64,000 nucleotides of DNA from Onishia taeanensis (GCF_003268885.1 NZ_QLSX01000001.1:62001-126000); one strand, 5' to 3'; numbered from the stretch's first letter, positions 1-10,256 are shown. The notes: generated by a model not told the origin, from the letters alone. A program made the numbers and translations.

Positions 1-349
1 TGGTGGTCTTGCCGTGGGTGCCGGCCACGGCGATCACCCGTCGTCCGGGCAGCACATGCTCGGCGAGCCACTGGGGGCCGGAGATGTAGGGCAGCCTCGC
101 CTCAAGCACCGCCTCCACTTCCGGGTTGCCCCGGGACAAGGCGTTGCCGATGATCACCAGGTCCGGGCGCGGCGCGAGATTGGCTGCACCGTAGCCGTCC
201 TGAAGGGTGATCCCCGCGGCCTCCAGTTGAGTGCTCATCGGCGGATAGACGTTGGCATCCGAGCCGCTGACCCGGTGGCCAAGCTCACGGGCCAGCAGCG
301 CCAGGCTGCCCATGAAGGTGCCGCAGATTCCAAGGATATGTACGTGCAT
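1..349 (-). CDS. mpl: UDP-N-acetylmuramate:L-alanyl-gamma-D-glutamyl-meso-diaminopimelate ligase, N-terminal part
   Basis: Partial gene running off the left edge; only about 116 N-terminal residues are visible. The translation begins MHVHILGICGTFMG, the Mur-ligase N-terminal Rossmann segment with the Gly-rich loop typical of Mpl, and reaches the ATP-binding loop GTHGKTT at the edge. Mpl ligates recycled murein tripeptide to UDP-MurNAc in the cytoplasm, so this is a cell-wall recycling enzyme. The GICGTFMG opening favours Mpl over MurC. It is divergent from the phosphofructokinase gene to its right. Confidence 0.88.
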   Translation of the reverse strand, partial: MHVHILGICGTFMGSLALLARELGHRVSGSDANVYPPMSTQLEAAGITLQDGYGAANLAPRPDLVIIGNALSRGNPEVEAVLEARLPYISGPQWLAEHVLPGRRVIAVAGTHGKTT

Positions 350-518
350 CGAGTGCCTCCTGCCAGGGTGGCAGGCAGACTAGCATGGCGCCCTCGCCGC
401 CTCCATCCTGGTGCCAGCACGCGCGCCCGGCGGGTGCAGGTCGCCTCACTTTGGGCTAACATGGCGACCTGACAATTCGCCCCTTCGATGACCCGCTTTC
501 CAGGAGCTCAGCAGCCCC

Positions 519-1778
519 ATGGCCCAGCACAACGCCTTCTATGCCCAGTCCGGTGGCGTCACCGCCGTCATCAATGCCAGCGCCTGCGGCGTGATTGAAG
601 CGTGCCGTCGCCACGACGACAAGATCGGCAAGGTCTACGCCGGCCACAACGGCATCATCGGCGCCCTGACCGAAGATCTGATCGATGTTTCTCAAGAGTC
701 CAACGAGACCATCGCCGCGCTGCGCCACACCCCGGGCGGCGCCTTCGGCTCCTGCCGTTACAAGCTCAAGGACATCGAGACTCACCGCGCCCAGTACGAG
801 CGGCTGATCGAGGTCTTCAAGGCTCACGACATCCGCTACTTCTTCTATAACGGCGGCGGCGACAGTGCCGACACCTGCCTCAAGGTCTCTCAGCTATCGG
901 AAAAGCTCGGCTACCCGCTGACGGCTATCCACGTGCCCAAGACCGTCGATAACGACCTGCCGATTACCGACAACTCGCCGGGCTTCGGCAGCGTGGCCAA
1001 GTACATCGCCACCTCGACCCTCGAGGCCTCGCTGGACATCGCCTCGATGTGCGCCACTTCCACCAAGGTCTTCGTGCTCGAGGTCATGGGCCGCCATGCC
1101 GGCTGGATCGCTGCGGCCGGCGCCCTGGCTGGCGAAGGCGAGGGCGAGCCGCCCCACCTGGTGATCTTCCCCGAGGTTGCCTTCGACCGTAAGGCGGTGA
1201 TGGCGCGGGTCGATGAGGCGGTCAAGAACTACGGCTACTGCGTGATCGTGGTCTCCGAGGGCGCCCGCTATGAGGATGGCACCTTCCTGGCCGACTCCGG
1301 CAATACCGACGCCTTCGGCCACCGCCAGCTCGGCGGCGTGGCGCCGACGCTGGCCGGCATGGTCAAGCAGGACCTGGGCTACAAGTACCACTGGGCGGTC
1401 GCCGACTATCTGCAGCGCGCCGCACGTCACCTGGCCTCCAAGACCGACGTCGACCAGGCCTATGCCGTCGGCGAGAAAGCAGTGGAGCTTGCCGTGGCCG
1501 GCGAAAACGCCATGATGCCGACCATCGACCGGGTCAGCGATGAACCCTATGCCTGGGAAATCGGTGCCGCGCCGTTGAGCGACATCGCCAATCGCGAGAA
1601 ATTCATGCCCAAGGATTTCATCCGCGAGGACGGCTTCGGCATCACCGAGGCCTGCCGACGCTACCTGTCGCCGCTGATCCAGGGCGAAGATTTCCCGCCG
1701 TTCGACAACGGCCTGCCGCGGGTGGCGCACCTCAAGCTCGCACGGGTCGAACGCAAGCTGCCGACCTTTACGCTCTAA
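519..1778 (+). CDS. pfp: Pyrophosphate-dependent 6-phosphofructokinase
   Basis: 419 residues, starting at an ATG about 12 bases after a CAGGAG ribosome-binding site. The enzyme reversibly phosphorylates fructose 6-phosphate using PPi in place of ATP. The sequence shows the PPi type directly: GGGDS (about residues 112-116) puts Asp where ATP-dependent enzymes have Gly, and PKTVDND (about 141-147) has Lys where they have Gly. The substrate motif MGRHAGW follows near residue 190. A soluble pyrophosphatase gene lies 2 kb downstream, so two enzymes that draw on the same PPi pool are neighbours. A perfect 14-bp hairpin terminator follows the gene. Confidence 0.93.
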   Translation: MAQHNAFYAQSGGVTAVINASACGVIEACRRHDDKIGKVYAGHNGIIGALTEDLIDVSQESNETIAALRHTPGGAFGSCRYKLKDIETHRAQYERLIEVFKAHDIRYFFYNGGGDSADTCLKVSQLSEKLGYPLTAIHVPKTVDNDLPITDNSPGFGSVAKYIATSTLEASLDIASMCATSTKVFVLEVMGRHAGWIAAAGALAGEGEGEPPHLVIFPEVAFDRKAVMARVDEAVKNYGYCVIVVSEGARYEDGTFLADSGNTDAFGHRQLGGVAPTLAGMVKQDLGYKYHWAVADYLQRAARHLASKTDVDQAYAVGEKAVELAVAGENAMMPTIDRVSDEPYAWEIGAAPLSDIANREKFMPKDFIREDGFGITEACRRYLSPLIQGEDFPPFDNGLPRVAHLKLARVERKLPTFTL

Positions 1779-1873
1779 GCACAAACGGCTAAGCCACCGA
1801 CGGCTAAGCGACAAGACAGCCTCTGAGCGATGCTGCCGCCGAGCAATAGCCCGGCGGCAGCAGATGATCACAA

Positions 1874-1905
1874 CGAAAACGCCCCGGTTTGCCGGGGCGT
1901 TTTCG
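1874..1905. terminator. Bidirectional intrinsic terminator
   Basis: A perfect 14-bp stem with a TTTG loop (arms CGAAAACGCCCCGG and its complement) has an A-tract on one side and a T-tract on the other. It lies between the convergent ends of pfp (+) and the kinase/phosphatase gene (-), so it can serve both. Confidence 0.85.
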
Positions 1906-1979
1906 CGTGTCTGCATAGTCTTATGTCGGCGCTTAACGTCGTTTGTCGGCGCATAAACCAGTAACCGGCGTGGGCGGCC

Positions 1980-3692
1980 CTAGCGCATCAGCCAGGAGAT
2001 CACCAGCAGCGCCAGCAACAGCCCCGCCAACCCCTGCCAGAAGCGAGTGGATACGGATGACGTCGCCTTGGCGGCCTCGCCCTTGAGGCGGGGCTCTCGC
2101 AGCGCGACCAAAAGCTCCGACAGGCGCCGGAAGCGTAGCGCTCGCTGCGGATCCAGGGCCCGGCGCAGGGCATCATCCAGCGCCTGAGGAACCTCGGGAT
2201 TCAGCAGGCAGGCACTCTTGTAGCTCAACTGCTCAAGGTCCGTGTGACTTCGCAACTGATGCGGCGGCACATCGTAGGGCAGCCCGCCGGTGATCAGCCA
2301 GTAGACCGTCGAGGCCAGGGCATACTGATCGCTGCGTCGCCCCACATCATCATCCAGCGCGTATTCCGGGGCACTGTGTTCGGTGAGGCCGAGCTGACGC
2401 GCCAGTTCCCGCGAATGCTTGTGGCCGTCGCCTTCCCGCAGCCGGCATGCGCTGAAATCAGCAAGCACCACCTGCCCGTGGGTATCCACCAGCACGTTGT
2501 CGGGGTGAATCTGCTGATGCAGCAAATCACGGCGATGCAGCGCCTGCACCGCCTTGGCCAGCTGGCGAGCAATATCCAACCGCTGAGAAAGGCTCGCTTG
2601 AGGGTGGCGCCGCGCCCAATCGGAGAGCCGCTCCCCCTCGACCAGATTCATCAGGTAATAGAGGTGGGTGCGCGGCCGCGAAGGCTCCATGATGCGCGCG
2701 ACGAAGGGCGACCTGACTCGCTCGACCACCCACTGCTGCAGCAGGAAGTGTTCGAGATAGGCATTGCGGCTGGAAAGCTCGGGACTCGGCGCCTTCATGA
2801 CCATTTCCCGGCCACTGACCGGATCAAAGACCCGGTAGACCCGTGACTGGGCAGTGCGCGACAGCACGTCACGCACCTCAAGACCGTCGAGGCGCTGCCC
2901 AACGCTCAGCTCCGGCGGCACCGGAAGATCGCCATACAGCTTGTCCGGGGTCTCGGTAACGTCTTCCGGGAGTCGGTCGATGCGCACCAGCTGGAAACAG
3001 AACTGCTCGCCGCCGTAGCCGCGCTCCTGGGCACGCTCAAGCGCGGTGGCGGCCAGGCGCTCGCAGGCGGCATCCAGGTCACTTGCATCCTGACGGATCA
3101 GCTGAACGTAGTCGGAAGGCATCAGGGTGCCGCGCACTGCCGGGGTGGTAAACAGGAAGATATCGCCCTGTTTCAGCGGCATGGTGATGTAATCGATATC
3201 CAGATTGCCATCCATGCCCAAGGCTCGGGAGGGATAACGATAGCCGCCCAGGTCCGTCACATGGTCGCGGGAGAGCTGCTCGAACTCGGCCCCGCGCAGG
3301 CGAAAGACCAGCGTATCGCCCATATGGAAGAGGTGCGCCTCGCGGCCGCGATAGATCATCGCCGATAGCGAGCAGACATAGCTGCCACCACTGACATGGC
3401 CGCTCTGACTGTGACACCAGCCGTTGAGCGCCCTTAGCACCCGCGTCGCCGAGGTCTTGATATCCCAATGCTCGGGGGTGGATATATAGTCGGCAAGAAA
3501 GCCACGCACGCTGAGCTCGCCGGCCTGGTGGGCAATCGCGTTGCGCGAGTTGGAGTCGCTGATCAGCGCGCAGGCACCCTTCAGCGCCAACAACCGTGGC
3601 TCGGGAATACGCACTGACATCGAACTGCGGTGACGACGACGCTCCGGGGCCACGAAGGCCTGCCCTACGCTCAGCGCTAACTCGGAATCCAC
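1980..3692 (-). CDS. PP2C-type phosphatase / Ser-Thr protein kinase fusion with C-terminal membrane anchor
   Basis: 570 residues from a GTG start chosen because AAGGAG lies 8 bases upstream; an in-frame ATG 105 bases earlier has no such site. The N-terminal half is a PP2C-like domain ([16 protein letters not shown]). The middle is a protein kinase domain with the ATP-site Lys in MVMKAP. The last 20 residues are one hydrophobic helix ending in Arg, a tail anchor. Known relatives are bifunctional kinase/phosphatases. Two catalytic positions are odd: the catalytic loop reads [10 protein letters not shown], with Gln where the HRD Asp should be, and the PP2C Asp-Gly motif near the N-terminus reads SDSNS. 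DFG appears as DFS. Kinase activity is therefore doubtful. It is divergent from ppa. Confidence 0.85.
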   Translation of the reverse strand: MDSELALSVGQAFVAPERRRHRSSMSVRIPEPRLLALKGACALISDSNSRNAIAHQAGELSVRGFLADYISTPEHWDIKTSATRVLRALNGWCHSQSGHVSGGSYVCSLSAMIYRGREAHLFHMGDTLVFRLRGAEFEQLSRDHVTDLGGYRYPSRALGMDGNLDIDYITMPLKQGDIFLFTTPAVRGTLMPSDYVQLIRQDASDLDAACERLAATALERAQERGYGGEQFCFQLVRIDRLPEDVTETPDKLYGDLPVPPELSVGQRLDGLEVRDVLSRTAQSRVYRVFDPVSGREMVMKAPSPELSSRNAYLEHFLLQQWVVERVRSPFVARIMEPSRPRTHLYYLMNLVEGERLSDWARRHPQASLSQRLDIARQLAKAVQALHRRDLLHQQIHPDNVLVDTHGQVVLADFSACRLREGDGHKHSRELARQLGLTEHSAPEYALDDDVGRRSDQYALASTVYWLITGGLPYDVPPHQLRSHTDLEQLSYKSACLLNPEVPQALDDALRRALDPQRALRFRRLSELLVALREPRLKGEAAKATSSVSTRFWQGLAGLLLALLVISWLMR

Positions 3693-3796
3693 CTGTCTGT
3701 CTCCTTGATTCGGCGGCCATACCCCCTCCTGATAGAGGTTGGACCTATCATACACATTCAGAGGCCCCCTCGGAGCCCATGACGGCCTTCGTCGCA

Positions 3797-3826
3797 TTGG
3801 TAATCGCGCCGCGCAGTTCGTATAAT
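3797..3826 (+). promoter_or_regulatory. Predicted sigma-70 promoter of ppa
   Basis: A perfect TATAAT (3821-3826) is preceded by TTGGTA (3797-3802) at an 18-base spacing, about 50 bases upstream of the ppa start. Found by eye. Confidence 0.6.
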
Positions 3827-3874
3827 TCGCCAGACTTTACAGGCAACGATTACTGCCCACCCAAGGACGCGACG

Positions 3875-4405
3875 ATGAGCTTCGACAAGATTCCCGCCGG
3901 CAAAGATCTCCCCAACGACATCTACGTCGCCATCGAGATTCCTGCCAACCATGCGCCGATCAAGTATGAAATCGACAAGGACCTCGATGCGCTGCTGGTC
4001 GACCGTTTCATGGCCACGCCGATGTTCTACCCGGCTAACTACGGCTATATCCCGGACACCCTGGCCGACGACGGCGATGCGCTGGATGCACTGGTGGTAA
4101 CCCCCTATCCAGTGCAGCCTGGTAGCGTGATCCGCGCGCGCCCAGTCGGCATCCTGAACATGACCGACGAAGCCGGCGAAGATGCCAAGCTGGTCTGCGT
4201 GCCGCACCAGAAGCTCACTGCCCTGTATGACGACATCCAGGAAGTCACCGACCTGCCCGAGCTGCTGCGCCAGCAGATCGCTCACTTCTTCGAGAACTAC
4301 AAGGATCTCGAGAAGGGCAAGTGGGTCAAGGTCGAGTCCTGGGACGGCGCCGACGCCGCTCGCAAGGCGATCGAAAAGGCCGCTGCCGCCTACGAAAAAG
4401 CCTGA
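3875..4405 (+). CDS. ppa: Inorganic pyrophosphatase (family I, soluble)
   Basis: 176 residues, the same length as the E. coli enzyme. It hydrolyses PPi to phosphate in the cytoplasm. The family I signature is complete: [16 protein letters not shown] contains the metal-binding Asp cluster, and [11 protein letters not shown] near the C-terminus is typical. The ATG at 3875 is chosen because AAGGA lies 7 bases upstream; the reading frame is open further upstream but that part has no family similarity. The last codons and the stop are duplicated in tandem just downstream. A strong terminator follows at 4548. Confidence 0.96.
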   Translation: MSFDKIPAGKDLPNDIYVAIEIPANHAPIKYEIDKDLDALLVDRFMATPMFYPANYGYIPDTLADDGDALDALVVTPYPVQPGSVIRARPVGILNMTDEAGEDAKLVCVPHQKLTALYDDIQEVTDLPELLRQQIAHFFENYKDLEKGKWVKVESWDGADAARKAIEKAAAAYEKA

Positions 4406-4422
4406 ATACGAAAAAGCCTGAA
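4391..4422 (+). repeat. 16-bp tandem duplication covering the ppa stop codon
   Basis: The unit TACGAAAAAGCCTGAA occurs twice without a gap (4391-4406, 4407-4422). The first copy contains the last ppa codons and its TGA; the second repeats them in the same register as a backup stop. A replication-slippage duplication is the simplest explanation. Confidence 0.9.
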
Positions 4423-4547
4423 CCGATCCCGCCAGTCGCATAGCGGTGGACGACGGCCCCAGGTAATAAATAGGTATGCCGGTATATAGGTAAGTAGGTA
4501 AACAGCAAAGCAGAAACACCTGCCGCAATATCGGGCACAACGCAGAA

Positions 4548-4573
4548 GGGGCGCTCATTGAGCGCCCCTTTTC
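4548..4573 (+). terminator. Intrinsic terminator after ppa
   Basis: A 9-bp stem GGGGCGCTC / GAGCGCCCC with an ATT loop is followed by TTTT. Confidence 0.85.
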
Positions 4574-4613
4574 ATTACCTTCTCGTCATTACCTTCTCGT
4601 CATTACCTTCTCG
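4572..4613. repeat. Three 14-bp tandem repeats
   Basis: TCATTACCTTCTCG occurs three times in a row (4572-4585, 4586-4599, 4600-4613), with a shortened fourth unit to about 4623. It lies just after the ppa terminator in the gap before the DUF2333 gene. No coding role is seen. Confidence 0.9.
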
Positions 4614-4701
4614 TTACCTCTCGTTTCCGCCACTCGTCTGCATTGCTTCTACACCGCCTCTCTGACATGACATAGCTCACTGCCTGGCGACTTGCAGATT
4701 T

Positions 4702-6072
4702 CTAGCTATCCGCGTTTGTATCCGCCCCATCAACCGCCGGCTCAGCCGAGTCGGCAGACGGCTCACCGGCACTCGCCTCGTCACTGCCAGACGATGGAGC
4801 GGCCGGTGATTCATCGGCAGCGGCCGTCTCGGGTGTGGTGCCGGGCGCCTTGGTCTCTGCACCCGGCGACGACGCTTCGTCGGCCGCCGAAGCGCTGGCT
4901 TCATCTTGGGCCTGGGTCTGGGCTTCCGCCTGGGCTTCGGCCTGAGCACCTGTCTCGGCTCCGGCCTGAGTGGCCGTCTGACCGGCCATGGACTCTTGCG
5001 CTGACGGGTCAGCCGGCTGATTCAGCGAGGCGTCCGGCGCACTGACACCCGCCAGACGACCGGAAAGCGCCTCGGCCAGCTTCGCGGCGCGCTGGGTATA
5101 GGCGGCCATCATCAGCGAGTGGTTGGCGAAGATGCCAAACCCCGTGCCGTTTAGTACCACCGGGCTCCACAGCGTCCGCTGAGCCTGCTTGAGCTCAGCC
5201 TGCAAGCGTTCCACCAAAGATTCGGCATCGGCGGCGGCCATCACGTCACCGTAGTCGGCGACCATGGCGGCCAGCAGATGCTCAAGCGCCCAGGCCTGGC
5301 CGCGCGCCTCGAAGAAAATATCGTCAACCCGGTACCAGGGCGTCCGGCCCGGCAACTGATCGACATCCACCTCGAGTTCGCGCAGGGCCTCTGGGTCGGC
5401 GACGCTGGCCGACAGACGGTAGGTCAGCTCATCCAGGCGCCGGGCCACGCGCGACAGCCAATACGCCGGCACATCGCCTTCAGCCGGCAGTGCATCACGC
5501 TGCTGATTGAGATCATCCAGCACCACTGCGTAGGCATCGCGAGCCTTGGCTATGCGGTGTTCGGTGGAAGGGTAAAGCCAGTCCTGGCTGTCGCCGTCCA
5601 GCCGCTCCTGGGCCTCTTTCAACGCTCCCGGCTGCATGGCGCTCTTTTCCACCAGAGTATGCGCTTCACCGCGGGCCTGCTTGAGCACGCCAAGCTCCCA
5701 GGCAGGCATGTTGTCGAGCCATAGTCCCGGCGGCAGCATGTCGTTACGCAGATAGCCACCCTGCTTGTCGAGCAGCGTATCGAGCAGCGTCATCTGGGTC
5801 GCGATGATCACCGCCCCGCGCCCTGCCGGGCTGGTATCAAGCGGCGCCGCGCCGGGAGCGTCAGACGCAAGCCGGCCACGCTGCTCGGCACTGGCCTGCT
5901 GCACGTCGAAACCGTCCGGCGTCAGGCTCCACCAGGCACCCAGCGCCAGGGTCACGACCAGATAGACAACGACCAGTCCCAGCAGCGGCTTCCACACCCA
6001 GCCGTAGTCGGGGCGTTCCAGAATATCCGTGGGCCGGGTGGGGCGGGCCTTGCGTGATCCGAACAATGACAT
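4702..6072 (-). CDS. DUF2333 family inner-membrane protein
   Basis: 456 residues; the ATG has AAGGA 9 bases upstream. There is one transmembrane helix near residues 28-48 (KPLLGLVVVYLVVTLALGAW), then a soluble, presumably periplasmic, region. The segments DMLPPGLWLDNMPAWELGVL and GFGIFANHSLMMAAY match my recollection of DUF2333 proteins, whose function is unknown. The last about 110 residues are low complexity, rich in Ala, Glu, Gln, Thr and Ser, with near-repeats of Q/A-A-E-A-Q, so probably disordered. The gene is flanked by ppa (convergent) and dsbD (divergent) and shows no operon partner. Confidence 0.75.
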   Translation of the reverse strand: MSLFGSRKARPTRPTDILERPDYGWVWKPLLGLVVVYLVVTLALGAWWSLTPDGFDVQQASAEQRGRLASDAPGAAPLDTSPAGRGAVIIATQMTLLDTLLDKQGGYLRNDMLPPGLWLDNMPAWELGVLKQARGEAHTLVEKSAMQPGALKEAQERLDGDSQDWLYPSTEHRIAKARDAYAVVLDDLNQQRDALPAEGDVPAYWLSRVARRLDELTYRLSASVADPEALRELEVDVDQLPGRTPWYRVDDIFFEARGQAWALEHLLAAMVADYGDVMAAADAESLVERLQAELKQAQRTLWSPVVLNGTGFGIFANHSLMMAAYTQRAAKLAEALSGRLAGVSAPDASLNQPADPSAQESMAGQTATQAGAETGAQAEAQAEAQTQAQDEASASAADEASSPGAETKAPGTTPETAAADESPAAPSSGSDEASAGEPSADSAEPAVDGADTNADS

Positions 6073-6336
6073 CGTCTAGGTCCTTGGCGATTGGTAAGGA
6101 ATTCGCGCGCGCTGTCGCCGCATGCTGGGCATGAAGCCGACAAGGCGTATGAGTTATCCTAGCAGGTGAATGCCTGAGAGGTTTCCACGACCGAGGAACT
6201 CCTGTCGAGCGTTCCGGTCGCAGACAAACGCTGACTTCCGGCTGTGGTGATAACTGAGTGATATCTGGGTTATACCTGACTCAAACACTTGCCGCCTTAC
6301 TCTCTACCTATCCAAAAGCTCCGAATACCTGCAAGG

Positions 6337-8226
6337 ATGTTGACGTTGATCTCACGGTTCATGTTTCTCGCCTTTGGTCTGCTGCTGACCTTTTCGCTTC
6401 CGGTACAGGCCCAGCTGTTTCCCTCGGGTGGCAGCAATGGCGACTTCCTGCCGGTAGAGGAAGCCTTCAGCCCTCAGGCCTGGATCGACGGCGACCGTCT
6501 GATGGTCGGCATCGAGGCCGCCGATGGCTACTATCTCTATCGCCACCGGCTGAGCATCAGCACCGACAGCTCCGAGGTAACGCTTGGCGAGCCCGTCTTG
6601 CCTGCCGGCACCTTCAAGAAGGATGAATTCCTCGGCGAGGTCTATGTCTTCCATGATCGCGTCACCTTCCCGGTACCTATCAAAGATCCAGGCGACGCCG
6701 ACTCGATCGACGTCACCCTGCACTATCAGGGCTGCGCCGAAGCCGGGCTCTGCTATCCCCCGCAGCAGGTTGAGCTGACCGCCTTGCCAGGCTCCGCCCC
6801 GGCGGCCTTCGCACCGCCCTCCTCTTCCCCACAGGAGGATACAACCGAGTCCGCCGAGACGGCGCCTGAGGCGTCCTCGCTGACCAGCGAAGACGGCCAG
6901 TTCAGCAACCTGCTGCAGGATGCTTCCCCGGCACTGGTGCTAGGCCTCTTTTTCCTCGCCGGGCTGGGGCTGACCTTTACCCCCTGCGTACTGCCGATGA
7001 TGCCGATCCTTGCCTCGATCATCGTCGGCCAGCGGCCCTCGCGGCTGCGCGCTTTCGCGCTGTCCGGCAGCTACGTGACCGGCATGGCGCTGACCTATGC
7101 CGGTGTCGGCGTGCTGATGGGACTGTTCGGTGCAGGGCTCAATCTCCAGGCACGCCTGCAGTCTCCGGCGGTATTGATTCCCTTCGCCGCGCTGTTCGTG
7201 GTGTTCGCACTGGCCATGTTCAGTGTCTTCCAGCTGCGGCTGCCCGCGAGGCTCACCCAGCGCCTCGACGCCTGGCAGGACCGCGCTCAGCAGAGCGGCC
7301 CGCTGGGACTGGCGCTGGCCGGCGCCCTGTCGGTGCTGGTGGTCTCGCCCTGCGTTTCGGCCCCCCTGGCCGGTGCTCTGGTGTTTATCTCATCCACCGG
7401 CAATGCCGCCATGGGCGGGCTGGGTCTGCTCGCCCTGGCGCTGGGCATGGGCGTGCCGCTGCTGATCGTCGGCACCTTCGGGGCCACGCTGCTTCCCCGC
7501 AGCGGCGCCTGGATGCAGCACGTCAAGTCCGCCTTCGGCGTGCTCTTGCTGGGCGTTGCGATCTGGCTGGTTGAGCGCCTGCTGCCGGGGCCGCTGACGC
7601 TGCTGCTGTGGGGTGCGCTGGCCATTGGCAGCGCCCTGGCGCTGGGCGCCCTGCGCTTCGATCATCCCAAGGGGCTTGCTCGGCTGGGTCAGGCTGGGGG
7701 GCTTATGCTGCTGGCCTGGGGGCTCACTCTCGTCGTCGGAGCGGCCGGCGGCGCCGAGGACCCGCTGCGTCCGCTGGCCTGGCAGACCAACACTGCCGCC
7801 ACCAACGCCAGCCAACCCGCTGCCTCGCCACGCTTCACCACGGTCACGGGGCTCGCGGGGCTCAACGCCGAACTCGACCGTGCCGCTCGCAGCGGCCAAC
7901 CGGCCTTCGTCGACGTCAGTGCCGACTGGTGCATATCCTGCAAGATCATGGAGCGCGACGTTTTCCCCGACCCGCAGGTGGCGGCACGGCTCGACGACTT
8001 TTATCGCATTCGCGTCGATGTGACCGAGAGCAACGCTGAAAGCCGCGCCCTGCTCGAGCGCTTCGAGCTGTTCGGACCACCCAGCCTGCTGTTCTTTAAC
8101 GCCGGCAAGGAAATCAGAGATGCCCGTATTCAAGGTGAAGTGGAAGCCGCTCCCTTTGCCGATCACCTGAGCGCCCTGCTGGAATGGTTTGCCAAGCGCG
8201 ATGGGCCCTCCGGGCACTCCGCCTGA
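6337..8226 (+). CDS. dsbD: Thiol:disulfide interchange protein DsbD
   Basis: About 629 residues. It passes electrons from cytoplasmic thioredoxin across the inner membrane to periplasmic disulfide isomerases and cytochrome c maturation. Domain order is complete: a signal peptide ending PVQAQ; an N-terminal alpha domain with the Cys pair of CAEAGLCY (about residues 133-139); a multi-helix membrane domain with FTPCVLP (about 216) and VSPCVSAP (about 338); and a C-terminal thioredoxin domain with WCISCK (about 530). The start is uncertain: the ATG at 6337 overlaps AAGGA, so a TTG at 6346 (spacing 8) may be used instead; the signal peptide is intact in both cases. Confidence 0.94.
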   Translation: MLTLISRFMFLAFGLLLTFSLPVQAQLFPSGGSNGDFLPVEEAFSPQAWIDGDRLMVGIEAADGYYLYRHRLSISTDSSEVTLGEPVLPAGTFKKDEFLGEVYVFHDRVTFPVPIKDPGDADSIDVTLHYQGCAEAGLCYPPQQVELTALPGSAPAAFAPPSSSPQEDTTESAETAPEASSLTSEDGQFSNLLQDASPALVLGLFFLAGLGLTFTPCVLPMMPILASIIVGQRPSRLRAFALSGSYVTGMALTYAGVGVLMGLFGAGLNLQARLQSPAVLIPFAALFVVFALAMFSVFQLRLPARLTQRLDAWQDRAQQSGPLGLALAGALSVLVVSPCVSAPLAGALVFISSTGNAAMGGLGLLALALGMGVPLLIVGTFGATLLPRSGAWMQHVKSAFGVLLLGVAIWLVERLLPGPLTLLLWGALAIGSALALGALRFDHPKGLARLGQAGGLMLLAWGLTLVVGAAGGAEDPLRPLAWQTNTAATNASQPAASPRFTTVTGLAGLNAELDRAARSGQPAFVDVSADWCISCKIMERDVFPDPQVAARLDDFYRIRVDVTESNAESRALLERFELFGPPSLLFFNAGKEIRDARIQGEVEAAPFADHLSALLEWFAKRDGPSGHSA

Positions 8227-8421
8227 GTGGCTCCGACCGTCACTGGACATGACCCGTTTTTTTCGGCACACTCCGCCGACACGCCGTTCAGAGGCGATTA
8301 TCAGCGGCATCGTGCAACATCATGCCGTGATCTAGACAAAGTTTGAGCAGGTTGACAGCGCCCTGAGCCGGAGCAACCTGCCCACCAGACCCACCCCTTA
8401 TCACCCGATCGAGACAGACTC

Positions 8422-8868
8422 ATGGATATCCGCAAGGTCAAGAAGCTGATCGAGCTGCTGGAAGAATCCAACATCAGCGAAATCGAGATTCAGGAAGGCG
8501 AAGAGTCGGTTCGTATCAGCCGTCACCCCAACGGCGTCGCCTATCAGCCGGCCCCGGCCGCTGCAGCCCCGGCGGCACCCGCTCCGGCAGCGCCTGCGGC
8601 ACCGGCTGAGCCAGCCGCCCCGGCCGAGCCCACCGGCCATACCGTGAATTCGCCGATGGTCGGCACGTTCTATCGCGCTCCGGCGCCGGGCTCCAAGGCG
8701 TTCGTCGAAGTCGGTCAGAGCGTCAAGAAAGGGGAAACGATCTGCATCGTCGAAGCCATGAAGATGATGAACCAGATCGAAGCGGACAAGGACGGCGTCA
8801 TCGAAGCCATCCTGGCCGAAGACGGCGAACCGGTGGAATACGACCAGCCCATGCTGGTCATCGGCTAA
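8422..8868 (+). CDS. accB: Acetyl-CoA carboxylase biotin carboxyl carrier protein
   Basis: 148 residues. It carries the biotin that shuttles CO2 in the first step of fatty acid synthesis. The biotinylation motif EAMKMMNQ places the modified Lys at about residue 114. An Ala/Pro-rich linker (about residues 45-70) joins the N-terminal segment to the biotinyl domain. accC follows after 47 bases, the usual accBC operon. The gene upstream is dsbD; the aroQ gene that often precedes accB in pseudomonads is absent. Confidence 0.96.
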   Translation: MDIRKVKKLIELLEESNISEIEIQEGEESVRISRHPNGVAYQPAPAAAAPAAPAPAAPAAPAEPAAPAEPTGHTVNSPMVGTFYRAPAPGSKAFVEVGQSVKKGETICIVEAMKMMNQIEADKDGVIEAILAEDGEPVEYDQPMLVIG

Positions 8869-8915
8869 GGCCGTTCTCACCTCCTCTATTCCATTCCAAC
8901 CTGGGCGGATACAAG

Positions 8916-10256
8916 ATGTTGGACAAGGTACTCATCGCCAATCGTGGCGAGATAGCCCTGCGCATCCTGCGTGCCTGCAAAGAGCTGGGCATCAAGACCG
9001 TGGCGGTGCATTCCCAGGCCGACCGTGAACTGATGCATGTGCGCCTGGCGGACGAAGCGGTGTGCATTGGCCCGGCCTCCTCGGCGAAGTCCTACCTGAA
9101 CATCCCGGCGCTGATCAGTGCCGCGGAAGTCACCGACGCGGATGCCATTCATCCGGGCTATGGTTTCCTCTCCGAGAATGCCAACTTCGCCGAGCAGGTC
9201 GAGCGCTCCGGTTTCACCTTCATCGGCCCGCGCGCCGACACCATTCGCCTGATGGGTGACAAGGTCAGCGCCATCGAGGCGATGATGAAGGCCGGCGTAC
9301 CGACGGTTCCCGGCTCCGACGGCGCGGTACCCGAGGACCCGGAAGAAGCGATGGCGGTGGCTCGCCGCATCGGCTATCCGGTCATCATCAAGGCGGCCTC
9401 AGGCGGCGGCGGGCGCGGCATGCGCGTGGTGCACAGCGAAGCTCACCTGCTCTCCTCGATCAGCGTGACTCAGAACGAGGCCAATGCCGCCTTCGGCGAC
9501 GGCACCGTGTACATGGAGAAGTACCTGGAGCAGCCTCGCCACGTCGAGGTGCAGGTACTCGCCGACGGCCAGGGCAATGCCGTGCACCTCTATGATCGCG
9601 ACTGCTCGCTGCAGCGCCGCCATCAGAAGGTACTGGAGGAAGCACCGGCACCTGGGCTCGACCCTGAAGCCCGTGCTCAGGTCCTCAAGGCCTGTACCGA
9701 TGCTTGCATCGAAATCGGCTACCGTGGCGCCGGCACCTTCGAATTCCTGTACGAGAATGGCGAGTTCTTCTTCATCGAGATGAACACTCGCGTGCAGGTC
9801 GAACACCCGGTCACCGAAATGGTCACCGGCATCGACATCGTCAAGGAACAGCTGCTCATCGCCTCAGGCCTGCCGCTATCGGTTCGCCAGGAGGACATCG
9901 TCCTCAACGGTCATGCCTTCGAGTGCCGCATCAACGCCGAGGATGCGCGCACCTTCATGCCGTCGCCGGGCAAGGTCACCCTCTATCACGCGCCGGGCGG
10001 CCTCGGCGTGCGCATGGACTCGCACCTCTACACCGGCTACTCGGTGCCGCCCCACTACGACTCCCTGATTGGCAAGCTGATCACCTGGGGCAAGAATCGC
10101 GAGAATGCCCTGACGCGCATGCGCAACGCGCTGGACGAGCTGCTGGTGGAAGGCATCAAGACCAACATCGACCTGCAGAAGGATCTGGTCCGCGACGGCT
10201 ATTTCCAGCAGGGCGGGGTCAACATCCACTACTTGGAGAAAAAACTCGAGTCCTGA
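8916..10256 (+). CDS. accC: Acetyl-CoA carboxylase biotin carboxylase subunit
   Basis: 446 residues, the standard length. It is an ATP-grasp enzyme that carboxylates biotin on AccB. It shows the N-terminal [17 protein letters not shown] motif, the glycine-rich ATP loop [14 protein letters not shown], the [12 protein letters not shown] block and the metal/catalytic segment [16 protein letters not shown]. It forms an operon with accB, and a strong terminator follows about 95 bases after the stop. Confidence 0.97.
   Translation: MLDKVLIANRGEIALRILRACKELGIKTVAVHSQADRELMHVRLADEAVCIGPASSAKSYLNIPALISAAEVTDADAIHPGYGFLSENANFAEQVERSGFTFIGPRADTIRLMGDKVSAIEAMMKAGVPTVPGSDGAVPEDPEEAMAVARRIGYPVIIKAASGGGGRGMRVVHSEAHLLSSISVTQNEANAAFGDGTVYMEKYLEQPRHVEVQVLADGQGNAVHLYDRDCSLQRRHQKVLEEAPAPGLDPEARAQVLKACTDACIEIGYRGAGTFEFLYENGEFFFIEMNTRVQVEHPVTEMVTGIDIVKEQLLIASGLPLSVRQEDIVLNGHAFECRINAEDARTFMPSPGKVTLYHAPGGLGVRMDSHLYTGYSVPPHYDSLIGKLITWGKNRENALTRMRNALDELLVEGIKTNIDLQKDLVRDGYFQQGGVNIHYLEKKLES

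Noticed and set aside
894-1916. 340-residue minus-strand frame opposite pfp
   Set aside because: It is an antisense shadow of pfp with no family features or ribosome-binding site, and it overlaps the terminator.
6073-6336. Possible riboswitch upstream of dsbD
   Set aside because: GC-rich and with short pairings, but no recognisable aptamer core; dsbD is not a typical riboswitch target.
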